61,392 nucleotides of DNA from CAZMGD01 sp964565705 (GTDB lineage Bacteria > Actinomycetota > Acidimicrobiia > Acidimicrobiales > Ilumatobacteraceae): positions 1-61,392 of the forward strand of contig CAZMGD010000008.1 in the NCBI GenBank assembly GCA_964565705.1, given 5' to 3'. The stretch's first letter is position 1. Every line of letters begins with the position of its first letter. Shown one piece after another: positions 23,305-32,368 of this stretch. The notes beneath the pieces are model-generated. The model worked only from the letters and a program-made list of their open reading frames with translations, ran no database searches and was not told the DNA's origin. Position numbers and translations under genes: made by a program.

Positions 23305-24159
23305 GTGACCGACCCCCACCGCGTCAACGACTGCCTCGTCAACGTCCACTTCGGGGACATGGAGCAGCCCGAATGGATGTTCCGCGTGAAGGACGAGTAC
23401 TTCAAGCGCGACGACTCGATCTTCGGTGTCTGGGAGATGTCGAAGGTGCTCGACGAGATGGACGCCAACGGCGTCGAGCGCGCCGTGCTGACCGCGGCGA
23501 TCGGCGACCCGAACAGCCGTGCGCTCCAGTTCGTCGAGGCCCGGCCGGATCGGTTCGCCGTCACGGCCGGCGGGCTCGACCTGCTGCGCCCGATGCCCAC
23601 GCTGCGGGCCCTGGAGTCCTTCGTGGCGAACCACCCGGTCGCGTTCGCGTCGGTCGGCCCGTCGTTCTGGGGCGACGGGCGGTACCCGCCCACCGACGCG
23701 GTGTACTTCCCGCTCTACGCGAAGTGCTGCGAGCTCGACCTGCCGCTGTGCCTCAACGCCGGCCTGCCCGGCCCACCGATCCCGGGCGAGGCCCAGAACC
23801 CGATCCACCTGGACCGCGTGTGCGTGCGGTTCCCGGAGCTGAAGCTGTGCATGATGCATGGCGCCGACCCGTGGTGGGACGTCGCGATCCGGTTGATGAT
23901 CAAGTACCCGAACCTGCACCTGATGACGTCGGCTTGGGCGCCGAAGTACCTGCCCGATTCGCTGCTGCACTACATGCGGACGCGGGGCAAGCAGAAGGTC
24001 ATCTTCGCCTCCGATGCCCCGGTGCTGTCGATCACCCGCACGGTCACCGAGGCGTCGGCGCTCGACCTGCCGCCCGACGTGCTCGACAACTACCTGCGCG
24101 GCAACGCCCAACGCTTCTTCCTCGATCGGCTCGACGGTGACGCCACCCGCCATGGCTGA
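23305..24159 (+). CDS. Amidohydrolase_2 family protein, shorter paralogue
   Basis: 284 aa. N-terminal metal motif appears as DCLVNVHFGD; later His in LCMMHGADPWWD and Asp in IFASDAPVLS. About 100 residues shorter than its upstream neighbour, but the barrel looks complete. Lies 12 nt downstream of the first amidohydrolase; its end overlaps the TetR start by 8 nt. Possibly acts on the next intermediate of the same pathway or forms a heteromer with the neighbour. Confidence 0.87.
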   Translation: MTDPHRVNDCLVNVHFGDMEQPEWMFRVKDEYFKRDDSIFGVWEMSKVLDEMDANGVERAVLTAAIGDPNSRALQFVEARPDRFAVTAGGLDLLRPMPTLRALESFVANHPVAFASVGPSFWGDGRYPPTDAVYFPLYAKCCELDLPLCLNAGLPGPPIPGEAQNPIHLDRVCVRFPELKLCMMHGADPWWDVAIRLMIKYPNLHLMTSAWAPKYLPDSLLHYMRTRGKQKVIFASDAPVLSITRTVTEASALDLPPDVLDNYLRGNAQRFFLDRLDGDATRHG

Positions 24160-24961
24160 GCGCGCGTCGACCGCCACACCCGTGCGGTCGGACGAGGTGT
24201 CGGGCTGGAGGGATCGAGTCGTCGGCCGGTCCGTCGGGCCTGCCGCCGATCGGGCGGTCGAGCGCGGCCAGGCGATCATCGCTGCCGCGGGACGGCTGGT
24301 GCAGCGCAACGGCGAGGCGTTCACGATGCAGCAGGTCGCGGCGGAGGCCGGCCTGTCGCTGCGGGCGATCTACCAGTACTTCGCCGGCAAGGACGAGTTG
24401 CTCGTCGCACTGATCGAGGAGGCGGCCGGCGTGCTGGGCCGTCTCGTCGCCCGGGCGATCGACCCGTTCACCGACCCGCTCGAACGCTTGGGTGCGGCGC
24501 TCGTGTTCATGACCGACGCCCGGCAGCACACCGACCACGACTACAACGCGGCGATGTCACGGTTCGCGGCCACGACGTGGACCACCGAGCCGGACCAGGT
24601 CGGGCGCGCCCGCCGTCCGAACACCGAGCTACTGGCCGCGCTCATCGAGGACGCAGCGGATGCCGGCGCGATCGAGCGCGCCGACGTGACGCAGCAGGCG
24701 GCGAGCGTCGCGCTGGCGGTCAACGCGTACGCGATGAACTCGCACCTCGGCAGCGCGATCGGCGTCCCCGTGCCGCCGAACCTCGCGTTCGTCCGGTTCC
24801 TCCTGCTCGGGCTCGGCGCGCGGATCCCGGCGGGCTGGGAGGAGCGATTGGCGGTGTCCGACGCCGAGGCCGCCCGGCGCCGCCAGGTCTCCGAGCGCAT
24901 GGCCTTCCCCGCCCCCGATCGCTTCCTGCAGTCGGATCGGTCCCGGCGGGGACCGATCTGA
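24152..24961 (+). CDS. TetR-family transcriptional regulator
   Basis: 269 aa. HTH: MQQVAAEAGLSLRAIYQYF followed by AGKDELL, after a 50-residue N-terminal extension. ATG 24152 overlaps the amidohydrolase stop; the reading frame upstream of it is a shadow. The last twelve residues (FLQSDRSRRGPI) are encoded by a copy of the intergenic palindrome, so the native C-terminus was probably replaced by insertion of the element. Likely local repressor of the amidohydrolase operon. Confidence 0.87.
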   Translation: MAERASTATPVRSDEVSGWRDRVVGRSVGPAADRAVERGQAIIAAAGRLVQRNGEAFTMQQVAAEAGLSLRAIYQYFAGKDELLVALIEEAAGVLGRLVARAIDPFTDPLERLGAALVFMTDARQHTDHDYNAAMSRFAATTWTTEPDQVGRARRPNTELLAALIEDAADAGAIERADVTQQAASVALAVNAYAMNSHLGSAIGVPVPPNLAFVRFLLLGLGARIPAGWEERLAVSDAEAARRRQVSERMAFPAPDRFLQSDRSRRGPI

Positions 24962-24971
24962 CTGCACGAAC
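24921..24971. terminator. Imperfect copy of the GGTTCCTGCAGTC palindrome
   Basis: Arms of about 24 nt (24921-24944 and 24948-24971) pair with two or three mismatches around a 3-nt loop. Closely matches the element at 17257-17308. Again between convergent genes, but its left arm and most of its right arm lie inside the TetR coding sequence. Confidence 0.65.
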
Positions 24972-24985
24972 CGTGGGTTGTGGGG

Positions 24986-25768
24986 TCAGCGGATGGTCGG
25001 GTGGGTGCGGGGGAGCGGATGGGCGGCGACCTCGGCCATGCCGATCGGGTTGCCGAGCCGGGTGTAGATCAGGCCCTGCTCCATCGCTGCCCGGTACGGG
25101 CGGTCGAGCGACTCCCAGATCGCCCGCACGGTGCCCTGCGTCGCCGCCGTCGGCTTGGCCGCGATCGCCGCTGCAATGTCGTGGGCGCGCTGCCACAGCG
25201 CTGATCGGGTCGTCACCTCGGTGACGAGGCCGATCCGCAGCGCGGTCTCGGCGCTCACCCGCTCGTCGTTGCCGGACAGCGCGATCCGCAGGGTCTCGGC
25301 CAGGCCGACCTTGCGCATCAGCCCGACCGGTTCGAGGGCGCACACCATCCCGGCGCTGACGTGCGAGTCGAAGAACGTCGCGTCGTCCGAGCAGACGATG
25401 ATGTCGGCCTCGTTGAGGAAGTAGAACGCGCCGGCGGTGCACATCCCCTGCACGGCGCACACGACCGGCTTCCAGACCTTCTGCCACTTGGGACTGAGCA
25501 GCTCGCCGGGATCCTCGTGGTTCCAGATGTCGTCGGGCTGCCCGTAGGGCGTCTTCGTGTCGAGGCCGGCACAGAACGCCCGGTCGCCGGCGGCGCGCAG
25601 CACGACGGCGTGCACGGCGGCGTCGCCCTTGACGAGCTTCCACGCGGCGCGCATCTCCTCGCACATCGTGCGGTTGAACGCGTTGAGCACCTCGGGGCGG
25701 TTCAGCGTGATCGTCGCGACCCTGTCCTCGCCGATCTCGTAGGTGATCGTCGTGAACCCGGCGCTCAC
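24986..25768 (-). CDS. Enoyl-CoA hydratase/isomerase family protein
   Basis: 260 aa. Crotonase features: LNRPEVLNAFNR, AFCAGLDTKTPYG (oxyanion segment), GMCTAGAFYFLNEADI and FDSHVSAGMV. Neither classical catalytic Glu is obvious, so the reaction (hydration, isomerisation, thioester hydrolysis) is open. GTG at 25768 lies 1 nt after the upstream crotonase stop. The same C(T/C)AGA...DxHVS pattern occurs in the crotonase at 32353, suggesting a paralogous pair. Confidence 0.9.
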   Translation of the reverse strand: MSAGFTTITYEIGEDRVATITLNRPEVLNAFNRTMCEEMRAAWKLVKGDAAVHAVVLRAAGDRAFCAGLDTKTPYGQPDDIWNHEDPGELLSPKWQKVWKPVVCAVQGMCTAGAFYFLNEADIIVCSDDATFFDSHVSAGMVCALEPVGLMRKVGLAETLRIALSGNDERVSAETALRIGLVTEVTTRSALWQRAHDIAAAIAAKPTAATQGTVRAIWESLDRPYRAAMEQGLIYTRLGNPIGMAEVAAHPLPRTHPTIR

Positions 25769-25769
25769 G

Positions 25770-26579
25770 TCAGCGACCCTCGAACACCGGCGGCCGGCGC
25801 TGGGCGAACGCCGCCATGCCCTCGCGGAAGTCGGCGGACCGCGACGACAGCTCCAGCGCCAGAGCCTCTTTGGCCATCGCGTCGCCGAGCGGGGTGGTCA
25901 GCGCGCTGTGCACGCACGCCTTCGTCAACCCGAGGGCGACGGTCGCGCCGGCGGCGAGCGTGGCGGCCAGCTCCGCCGCCACCGTGTCGACGTCCGCGGC
26001 CGGCACGGCCTGGTGGATCAGCCCCCACTCCTCCGCGGCGGTGCCGTCGAGGTGGGTCGCCAGCATCAGCAGCTGCTTGGTGCGGGCGAGGCCGACGATC
26101 CGCGGCAGCAGCCACGTCGCGCCACTGTCGGGCGTGAACCCGCGGGCCACGAACGGCTCCCAGAAGCTGGCGTCGGTGGCGGCCACCGTGAAGTCGGCGG
26201 CGATCGCCAGCTGGAACCCCAGCCCCGCCGCCCACCCCTTGACCGCGCACACGACGGGTACCTGCACGGACATGATGAGCTCGATCAGGCGGTGGGCCTC
26301 CAGCGCGGTGCGGCGCTGGAGGTTGCCGGTGCGCGGCCGCTCGCCGTCGGGCCGGTTGGCGGCGACGACGTCGGCGCCGGCACAGAAGTCGTCGCCGGTC
26401 GAGCCGATCAGCACGGCCCGCGCCCCGTCCTGGACCGCCGTCGTCTCGATCGCGTCGATCATCGCCCGCACGGCGGCGGGCGTGAGCGCGTTCTTCGTCG
26501 CAGGACTGTCGAGCATCAGCCGCAGCACGTCGTCGGTCAGGGTGATCTGGACGCCGGCCCCAGGTGCTGTGGAGAACAG
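25770..26579 (-). CDS. Enoyl-CoA hydratase/isomerase family protein, start unclear
   Basis: About 269 aa. Crotonase features: LDSPATKNALTP, DDFCAGADVVAAN, AAGLGFQLAIAADF, FVARGFTPDSGATWLLPR (Asp retained, first Glu replaced). The N-terminal strand VQITLTDDVLRLMLD must be included, yet no ATG, GTG or TTG lies between it and the divergent promoter: the options are CTG 26579 or a truncating GTG 26528. A frame extending to 26648 would overlap the divergent gene. A leaderless or non-canonical start is likely. Operon with the crotonase at 24986. Confidence 0.82.
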   Translation of the reverse strand: MFSTAPGAGVQITLTDDVLRLMLDSPATKNALTPAAVRAMIDAIETTAVQDGARAVLIGSTGDDFCAGADVVAANRPDGERPRTGNLQRRTALEAHRLIELIMSVQVPVVCAVKGWAAGLGFQLAIAADFTVAATDASFWEPFVARGFTPDSGATWLLPRIVGLARTKQLLMLATHLDGTAAEEWGLIHQAVPAADVDTVAAELAATLAAGATVALGLTKACVHSALTTPLGDAMAKEALALELSSRSADFREGMAAFAQRRPPVFEGR

Positions 26580-26580
26580 A

Positions 26581-26600
26581 TGTATGATGCAGAATGTATC
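26581..26600. promoter_or_regulatory. Operator/promoter candidate between divergent crotonases
   Basis: TGTATGATGCAGAATGTATC contains TATGAT on the plus strand (possible -10 for the 26621 gene) and TACATT on the minus strand. It shares ATGTATGAT with the site at 36356-36370 in reverse orientation. Confidence 0.4.
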
Positions 26601-26620
26601 ACGAGACGTGAAGGAGCGAG

Positions 26621-27490
26621 GTGAGCGACGACCGCGTCCTGCTCGCAACGGACACCGGCACGGGCATCGCCCGGATCACGATCAACAACCCGGAGCGCAA
26701 GAACACCTACGACCCCGAGATGCGCTCGCAGATGGGCGAGTACCTCGATCAGATCGCCGAGGACGACGCGATCAAAGTGGTCGTGCTGCGCGGCGAGGCC
26801 GGGGTGTTCAGCACCGGCGCCGACATGGGCAACGCCTACGCCTGGTACGGCGACAAGGCCCCCGAGCCGCCGGCGAGGCCGCGCCGCCCGAGCCAGCGCC
26901 GGCGGCTGACGGTCGATCGCAAGTCGTTCGACTTCTACCACGAGTTCCTGGGGTTCCCGAAGGTCACCGTGGCCGAGGTCAGCGGGTACGCCCTGGGTGG
27001 CGGGTTCGAGCTGGCACTGATGGCCGACATCTCCGTCGTCGGGCGCACCGCCAGGGTCGGCATGCCGGCGACGAGGTTCCTCGGGCCCGCGCTCGGCAGC
27101 CTGCACATGTTCTTCCACCGGCTCGGGCCCGTCCTCGCTCGGCGCCTGCTGCTCACCGGCGATCTCGTCGAGGCCGGCGAGCTGGCGCACCTGTCGGTGT
27201 TCACCGACGTCTGCGACGACGCCGACGTCACCGCCCGTGCGGACTGGTGGGCGCGCAAGATCGCCCGGATGCCGGCCGACGGGCTCGTCATCGCCAAGGA
27301 GGCGTTCCGCCTCGTCGAGCAGATGCAGGCCTACAGCGGCGAGGAGGTCACCAGCTACCTGATCCACGCCTTCGGCACGAACCTCCAGTTCGACGACGGT
27401 GACTTCAACTTCGTCAAGACCCGGGCCCAGGTCGGGGTCAAGCGGGCGTTCGAGCTGCGCGACGAGCACTTCGAGATCCCCGAGCCCTGA
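26621..27490 (+). CDS. Enoyl-CoA hydratase/isomerase family protein
   Basis: 289 aa. NNPERKNTYDPEM, GVFSTGADMGNAY (oxyanion loop) and YALGGGFELALMADI, which keeps the first catalytic Glu position. The second half (FLGPALGSLHMFFHRLGP) is atypical. An insertion rich in Pro/Arg (PPARPRRPSQRRR, about 87-99) separates the oxyanion loop from the barrel core. GTG 26621 has AAGGAG 7-8 nt upstream. Monocistronic and divergent from the 25770 gene. Confidence 0.9.
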   Translation: MSDDRVLLATDTGTGIARITINNPERKNTYDPEMRSQMGEYLDQIAEDDAIKVVVLRGEAGVFSTGADMGNAYAWYGDKAPEPPARPRRPSQRRRLTVDRKSFDFYHEFLGFPKVTVAEVSGYALGGGFELALMADISVVGRTARVGMPATRFLGPALGSLHMFFHRLGPVLARRLLLTGDLVEAGELAHLSVFTDVCDDADVTARADWWARKIARMPADGLVIAKEAFRLVEQMQAYSGEEVTSYLIHAFGTNLQFDDGDFNFVKTRAQVGVKRAFELRDEHFEIPEP

Positions 27491-27502
27491 CGCCCGCGCC
27501 GC

Positions 27503-29056
27503 TCAGGTCGCGTCGTCGAGGATCAACCGCGCCAGCGCCGTCCGGTCGACCTTGCCCGAGGTCAGCATCGGGATGCGGTCGGGATCGGTGGTGACGAACC
27601 AGCGGGTCGGCAGCTTGAACGCGCTGAGCCGCGCTCGAAGGTCTGCCGCGACCGCGTCCACCGGTCGATCGGTGACGACCGCGGCGCCGACCTCGGCGAC
27701 GTCGCCGGGCTGCACGGCGATCACGAACGCCTGGCGCACCCCCGGCGTGGCGCGCAGGGCGGACTCGACCTCGGCCGGGTACACGGACGCGCCCTTCACC
27801 TTGAACATGTCGTCGAGACGGCCGTGGTACCAGAGGAAGGCGTCCGCATCCAGGTGGCCCCCGTCGCCGGTGCGGTACGAGCCGTCGGGCTCGAACACGT
27901 CGGCGTGCTCGCGCCCGCAGATCCCGCGCATCAGGTTCGGGCCCCGGACCCAGATCTCACCCTCGGTGCCCGGCGGCGCCGGGGCGCCTGTCTCGGGGTC
28001 GACGATGCGGACCTCGATCCCGTCGAACGGCCGCCCGCAGCTGCCGTGCTTCCCGGCCGGGAGGTCGCGGTCGGCCCGGAACCCGGAGTAGGGCCCGAAC
28101 GTCTCGGTCATGCCGAACAGGTTGGCCCGGGCGCCCGGCGCCGGACGCCGGTCGGGTGACAGGATCTGCGGCAGGCTGGCGTCGGTCAGCGACGACAGGT
28201 CGAACGATCCGTACGCAGGGTCGGCGGCGAGGCGCGCCGCCTGGTCGGGCCAGCCCCGGAAGTGTGTCGCCCGCTCTCGCTCCAGCAGCGCCAGCGTCGT
28301 CGTCGGCTCCGGCTGGGCCTCGGTCAGGAGGGTCGCGCCGGCGACGAGCGTGGTCAGCAGGCCGGCGGCGAAGCCTCCGGTCCAGAAGAACGGCATCGGC
28401 ACGTAGAGGCGATCACCGTCGTGGATGCAGCGGGCGTCGAGGCCCGCGGCGACGGCGCGCAACGCTCCGCCGTGGGTGTGGATCACGCCCTTGGGCCGGC
28501 CGCTGCTGCCCGACGTGAAGAGCACCACGAGGTCGTCGGTCCGGGAGACCTCCTGCTCCATCGCGCTGATCACCGCGCCGGACGCCCTTCCGGTGGGCAG
28601 GCCGTCCATCCGCCAGACGGCGCGCAGCGACGGCAGGTCCGCCTGTCGCCGGCCCGATGCCAGTGCGTCGCGCAGGCCGGGTGCCGCGTCCTCCAGGTCG
28701 TCGACGTAGCGACGGCCGCGGAACGACGCCACCGTCACCAGATGGGTCACATCGGCCGTCTGCAGCTGGGCGACGAGCTCGGGTGGTCGCAGCAGCGTGC
28801 TCAGCGGCACCAGCACCGCGCCGATCCGGGTGACGGCGAACGCGACCACGGCCCAGTCGATGCCGTTCGGCGCGATGAGCCCGACGCGGTCACCGCGCGC
28901 CACGCCGGCCTCGACGAGCCGGCGGGCGAGGTCCGCACTGCGGTCGTCGAGCTCGCTGTAGGTCACGGACTCCTGATCCGCGACCAGTGCTCGCATCGCC
29001 GGTTGGTGCCGGCGGCGATGGCCCAGCAGTCGGGGGATCGTCTCGGTCTCCGTCAC
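27503..29056 (-). CDS. AMP-forming acyl-CoA synthetase
   Basis: 517-aa ANL ligase: VVLFTSGSSGRPKGVIHTHG (P-loop), NLFGMTETFG, YRTGDGGHLD, GRLDDMFKVKGASVYPAEVE and TSGKVDRTAL (catalytic Lys). Resembles the synthetase at 38039 in motif style (SGS.. P-loop, HTHG/HRHG). GTG 29056 overlaps the thioesterase stop as GTGA. Last gene of the leftward operon that starts upstream with crotonases and acyl-CoA dehydrogenases. Confidence 0.92.
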   Translation of the reverse strand: MTETETIPRLLGHRRRHQPAMRALVADQESVTYSELDDRSADLARRLVEAGVARGDRVGLIAPNGIDWAVVAFAVTRIGAVLVPLSTLLRPPELVAQLQTADVTHLVTVASFRGRRYVDDLEDAAPGLRDALASGRRQADLPSLRAVWRMDGLPTGRASGAVISAMEQEVSRTDDLVVLFTSGSSGRPKGVIHTHGGALRAVAAGLDARCIHDGDRLYVPMPFFWTGGFAAGLLTTLVAGATLLTEAQPEPTTTLALLERERATHFRGWPDQAARLAADPAYGSFDLSSLTDASLPQILSPDRRPAPGARANLFGMTETFGPYSGFRADRDLPAGKHGSCGRPFDGIEVRIVDPETGAPAPPGTEGEIWVRGPNLMRGICGREHADVFEPDGSYRTGDGGHLDADAFLWYHGRLDDMFKVKGASVYPAEVESALRATPGVRQAFVIAVQPGDVAEVGAAVVTDRPVDAVAADLRARLSAFKLPTRWFVTTDPDRIPMLTSGKVDRTALARLILDDAT

Positions 29057-29703
29057 CGCACCTCGCGCCGCGGCGCCACGTCGGGCAGCGCCTCGCGCCG
29101 CCCCGCCACCGCCTCGATCACCGCCGTGCACTGCAGCTCGGTGTCGTGCAACAGGCGCGCCGTCGAATGGATGCGGTCGCCGTCGACCACCCGTTCGATG
29201 TCGAACCGCAGGTCGGTCAGCAGGGGTGTCGGGCGCCGGTACCGCAGCGTCAGCGATGTCGTCTTGCCGGCGACGCCGAGGTCGCAGTTGTGGTGCTGCA
29301 CGACGCAGTCGAAGAACGTGGCGAGCACGCCGCCGTGCACGATCCCCGGCGGGCCCTCGTAGACGATCGGGAACGTCACCGAACCGTTGGCGACGTCGCC
29401 GTCGACGTCGATCGAGTACTCGGGGAACGCCGGGTCGTAGCGCCCGACGTCGCGCGAGTGGTCGAGGTACACGCGGCCGTCACCATCCGCCGCGGCGCCG
29501 ACGCGGGGCGGCGCTGCCGAGTCCGGCAGCAGCGGCCGCAGGCGCTCCTCGGCGCGGCGGAGGTCGGCGAGGGCGAGCTCGACATCCTGGTGTGGCCGCT
29601 CGAGGGCGACGGCCATGCTGGCCAGCTGCCGGAGCACCGCGGCCAACTCGGTCGTCTGCGGCAACGGGTCGAGCCCGAACACCCACTTGCCCGGACTCGT
29701 CAT
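29053..29703 (-). CDS. Hotdog-fold acyl-CoA thioesterase
   Basis: 216 aa. The hotdog core is at about 95-205 with GPPGIVHGGVLATFFDCVVQHHN, the PaaI/DUF4442-like HGG..A..D motif, and SLTLRYRRPTPL. The first 90 residues are an extra helical N-terminal region. Hydrolyses or proofreads acyl-CoA intermediates. Overlaps 4 nt with both the upstream acyl-CoA dehydrogenase (ATGA) and the downstream ligase. Confidence 0.87.
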   Translation of the reverse strand: MTSPGKWVFGLDPLPQTTELAAVLRQLASMAVALERPHQDVELALADLRRAEERLRPLLPDSAAPPRVGAAADGDGRVYLDHSRDVGRYDPAFPEYSIDVDGDVANGSVTFPIVYEGPPGIVHGGVLATFFDCVVQHHNCDLGVAGKTTSLTLRYRRPTPLLTDLRFDIERVVDGDRIHSTARLLHDTELQCTAVIEAVAGRREALPDVAPRREVR

Positions 29704-30884
29704 CGGCGGTCCTTCGGCATGCCGAGGATGCGCTCGGCGATCAGGGTGCGCTGGATCTGCGACGTTCCGGCGGCGATCGTGAACTGGAACGACCACAGGT
29801 AGTCGTGCACGGCCTGGGCCACGGGCCCGTCGAGATCGGACGTGCCGATCGCGTCCCGGCCGAGCACGTGCATGCCGAGCGCTGCGATCTCCTGCCCGAG
29901 CTCGCTGTAGCCGAGCTTGACCGCCGAGCCGAGCGGCGAGGGCACCCCGGTCAGCTCCGCTTCGGTGACGCAGCGCTGCGTCATCCGCCACAGCCCGTCC
30001 ACGCGTGCGTCGAGGCGTCCGACGCGCAGTTGGAGATCGGTGTCCCAGGCCGGTCCGGTGGGCCCGCGGCGCGTCTGGGCCAGCTCGACGATCCGGCGCA
30101 GCTGCGATCGCAGCGTGATGATGTGTTGGGCGAATGCGGTCCCGCGCTCGAAGCGCAGCGTCACGTTCGTGACCCTCCAGCCGTCGTTCTCCTCGCCGAC
30201 GCGGTCGGTCAGCGGCACCCGGGCGTCGTCGAGGAACACCTCGCAGAAGTGGCTCTCCCCGTCGATCGTCCTCATCGGCCGGACGGTGACACCCGGCTGG
30301 TGCATGTCGAGGATCAGCCAGGTGATGCCGCGGTGCTTCGGAGCGTCCGGGTCGGTGCGCACCAGCAGCTCGCAGTAGTCGGCGACGTGGGCACGGGTGC
30401 TCCAGATCTTCTGGCCGTTGACGAGGTAGTGGTCGCCGTCGCGCGTCGCCCGGGTGCGCAGCGATGCCAGATCCGAGCCCGCCTCCGGCTCGGAGAAGCC
30501 CTGGCACCACACGTGCTCGCCGCGCAGGATCCGCGGCAGGTGGTACGTGCGTTGCTCGTCGGTGCCCTCGGCGATCAGCGTCGGCCCGGCGTGCGCGGTG
30601 CCGACGAAGTTGATGCCGACGTACGGGGCGCCGCTCGCCGCGTACTCCTCGAGGAACACGAGCTGCTGCGATGCCGGGAGGCCTCGACCGCCGAACTCCA
30701 CGGGCCAGTTCAGCCCGGCGTAGCCAGCGTCGTGGAGCGTTCGCTGCCAGCCCGTGTCGTACGCCCGCCGCAGTGCCCAGTCGCCCGGCGGTGGCGGGGG
30801 GCCGTAGGCGGGGACCTCACGAGCGAACCAGGCGCGCAGCTCCTCGCGGAGCTCCTCGTCGGCCCTGGAGTAGCGCAGGTCCAT
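29700..30884 (-). CDS. Acyl-CoA dehydrogenase
   Basis: 394 aa. AWFAREVPAYGPPP, LNWPVEFGGRGLPASQQ, CQGFSEPEAGSDLASLRT (FAD/substrate loop), NGQKIWSTRAHVAD, and C-terminal FTIAAGTSQIQRTLIAERIL. This is the larger-type FadE found in actinobacterial pathways for steroid or branched acyl chains, where two different subunits often pair. Lies 2 nt downstream of a ligase gene, in an operon with a second, smaller dehydrogenase at 33172. Start ATG 30884. Confidence 0.92.
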   Translation of the reverse strand: MDLRYSRADEELREELRAWFAREVPAYGPPPPPGDWALRRAYDTGWQRTLHDAGYAGLNWPVEFGGRGLPASQQLVFLEEYAASGAPYVGINFVGTAHAGPTLIAEGTDEQRTYHLPRILRGEHVWCQGFSEPEAGSDLASLRTRATRDGDHYLVNGQKIWSTRAHVADYCELLVRTDPDAPKHRGITWLILDMHQPGVTVRPMRTIDGESHFCEVFLDDARVPLTDRVGEENDGWRVTNVTLRFERGTAFAQHIITLRSQLRRIVELAQTRRGPTGPAWDTDLQLRVGRLDARVDGLWRMTQRCVTEAELTGVPSPLGSAVKLGYSELGQEIAALGMHVLGRDAIGTSDLDGPVAQAVHDYLWSFQFTIAAGTSQIQRTLIAERILGMPKDRR

Positions 30885-30886
30885 GA

Positions 30887-32368
30887 TCAGTCGCCGTCCG
30901 CGTTCGACAGGAGGTCGCCGACGGCGGCGAGGTCGGCCTTGCCCGACGGGGTTCGCGGCAGCTCGTCGACCACGGCGATCAGCGCCGGCACCTCGTAGGG
31001 TGCGAGGGCGCCGGCGACATACGACGTCAGCTCGTCGCCGGTGACCGGCGGCTGATCGCGGCGGAGCTCGACCGCGGCGATCGGCACCGCACCGAGCCGC
31101 CGGTCATCGCGGCGGACCACCGCGGCAGCCGTCACCGAGGGGTGCCGTTCGAGGGCGCGGCGCACGTCGTCGGGGTGCACCTTGAAGCCGCCGCGGATGA
31201 TCGCCTGGTCGGCGCGGCCGAGGATCCACAAGAAGCCGTCCTCGTCCAGCCGGGCGAGGTCGGTCGTACGCATCCAACCGCCCTCGTCGAGCTGGTGGGC
31301 CTTCACCTCGAGCACGCCGGCGTCGCCGCTGGCCACGACCGAACCGCTGTCGGGATCGATCACGCGCAGCTCGCAGCCCGGATGGGCCCGGCCGACGCTG
31401 CCGCGCTTCGCGCTCCAGTGCACCCGGTGATCGGCCAACGTCCAGCCGGCCACGCCGCCGCCGAACTCGGTCGCCGCGTAGGACACGAGCACCGGCACGC
31501 CGTACCTGTCGAGGAACGCGTCGGCATCGTCGGGATCGAGCGGCGCGGTGCCCGACACGACGGCCCGCAGGCTGGCGAGCGCAACGGGGTCGACGTCGGC
31601 GTCCAGCACCATCCGCAGCGCGGTCGGCACGAGGCTGGCGGTGTTCGGACGGTGGCGGCGAACGGCGTCCACCCAACCCTCGACGGTGAAGCGGGGCAGC
31701 AGCGCGAACGAGCGGCCGTCGCAGATGCACTGCAGCACCCGGAACAGGCCGCCGAGGTGGACGAGCGGCGAGTTGACCACCGCGATGCCGCTGCGCAGCC
31801 GAGGCGTCTGATCGGTGTTCGACTCGTAGTGCTTCGCTCCGGCGAGCACTCGTTCGAGCATCCGGTAGCTCAGGTCGATCCGCTTCGGTGGCCCGGTCGT
31901 GCCGCTGGTCAGCATCCGCACGGCAGCGCCCGGTCGCCCGCGGCCTGCCGGTCGCAGGGGCTCCCGCACGATCTCGATCGGGCGCGCCAGGTTCGCCGTC
32001 GCAGCCACGCCTGACCGGACGACGTCGGGCACGAGGGCACGCACGTCGTCGGGCTCGCCGGCGATCCAGGCGACGTCGAGATCGGCGATGTCGGTGCGCA
32101 CGCGGTCGGGTCCCCGCCCGGGGTTGATCGTGACGAGACACCCGCCGGCGCGCAGCACGCCGAGCAGGAGCCCGATCGAGGCCGGCCGGTTGCGGAGCAG
32201 GACGCCGACCTCGGTGCCCGGTTCGATCAGCGCCGCGACCTGCTCGACGGTGGCCGCGATGTCGCCCCACGTCGTCCACTCGCCCTCGTACTCGATCGCG
32301 TGCGCCGCCGGGTCGAGCGCCAGCACCTCGGCGATCCGCTCGGGCAGCGCGCTCAACGGGCCCGCCAC
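30887..32368 (-). CDS. AMP-forming acyl-CoA synthetase
   Basis: About 493-aa ANL ligase: VRMLTSGTTGPPKRIDLS, SYAATEFGGG, MRTTDLARLDEDGFLWILGRADQAIIRGGFKVHPDDV (hinge; split over two motifs) and RTPSGKADLAA (catalytic Lys). Start uncertain: GTG 32368 overlaps the crotonase end by 16 nt, while TTG 32356 would overlap by 4 nt (TTGA) and give 489 aa. Third ligase of the region; its motifs differ from those at 20230, 27503 and 38039, so a different substrate is likely. Confidence 0.88.
   Translation of the reverse strand: MAGPLSALPERIAEVLALDPAAHAIEYEGEWTTWGDIAATVEQVAALIEPGTEVGVLLRNRPASIGLLLGVLRAGGCLVTINPGRGPDRVRTDIADLDVAWIAGEPDDVRALVPDVVRSGVAATANLARPIEIVREPLRPAGRGRPGAAVRMLTSGTTGPPKRIDLSYRMLERVLAGAKHYESNTDQTPRLRSGIAVVNSPLVHLGGLFRVLQCICDGRSFALLPRFTVEGWVDAVRRHRPNTASLVPTALRMVLDADVDPVALASLRAVVSGTAPLDPDDADAFLDRYGVPVLVSYAATEFGGGVAGWTLADHRVHWSAKRGSVGRAHPGCELRVIDPDSGSVVASGDAGVLEVKAHQLDEGGWMRTTDLARLDEDGFLWILGRADQAIIRGGFKVHPDDVRRALERHPSVTAAAVVRRDDRRLGAVPIAAVELRRDQPPVTGDELTSYVAGALAPYEVPALIAVVDELPRTPSGKADLAAVGDLLSNADGD

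Noticed and set aside
24014..24151. N-terminal extension of the TetR gene upstream of 24152
   Set aside because: It overlaps the amidohydrolase in another frame and reads as Arg/Ser/Thr shadow sequence.
22063..24324. Minus-strand open frame of 753 codons opposite two amidohydrolases
   Set aside because: Shadow; the plus strand has conserved metal-site motifs and ribosome sites.
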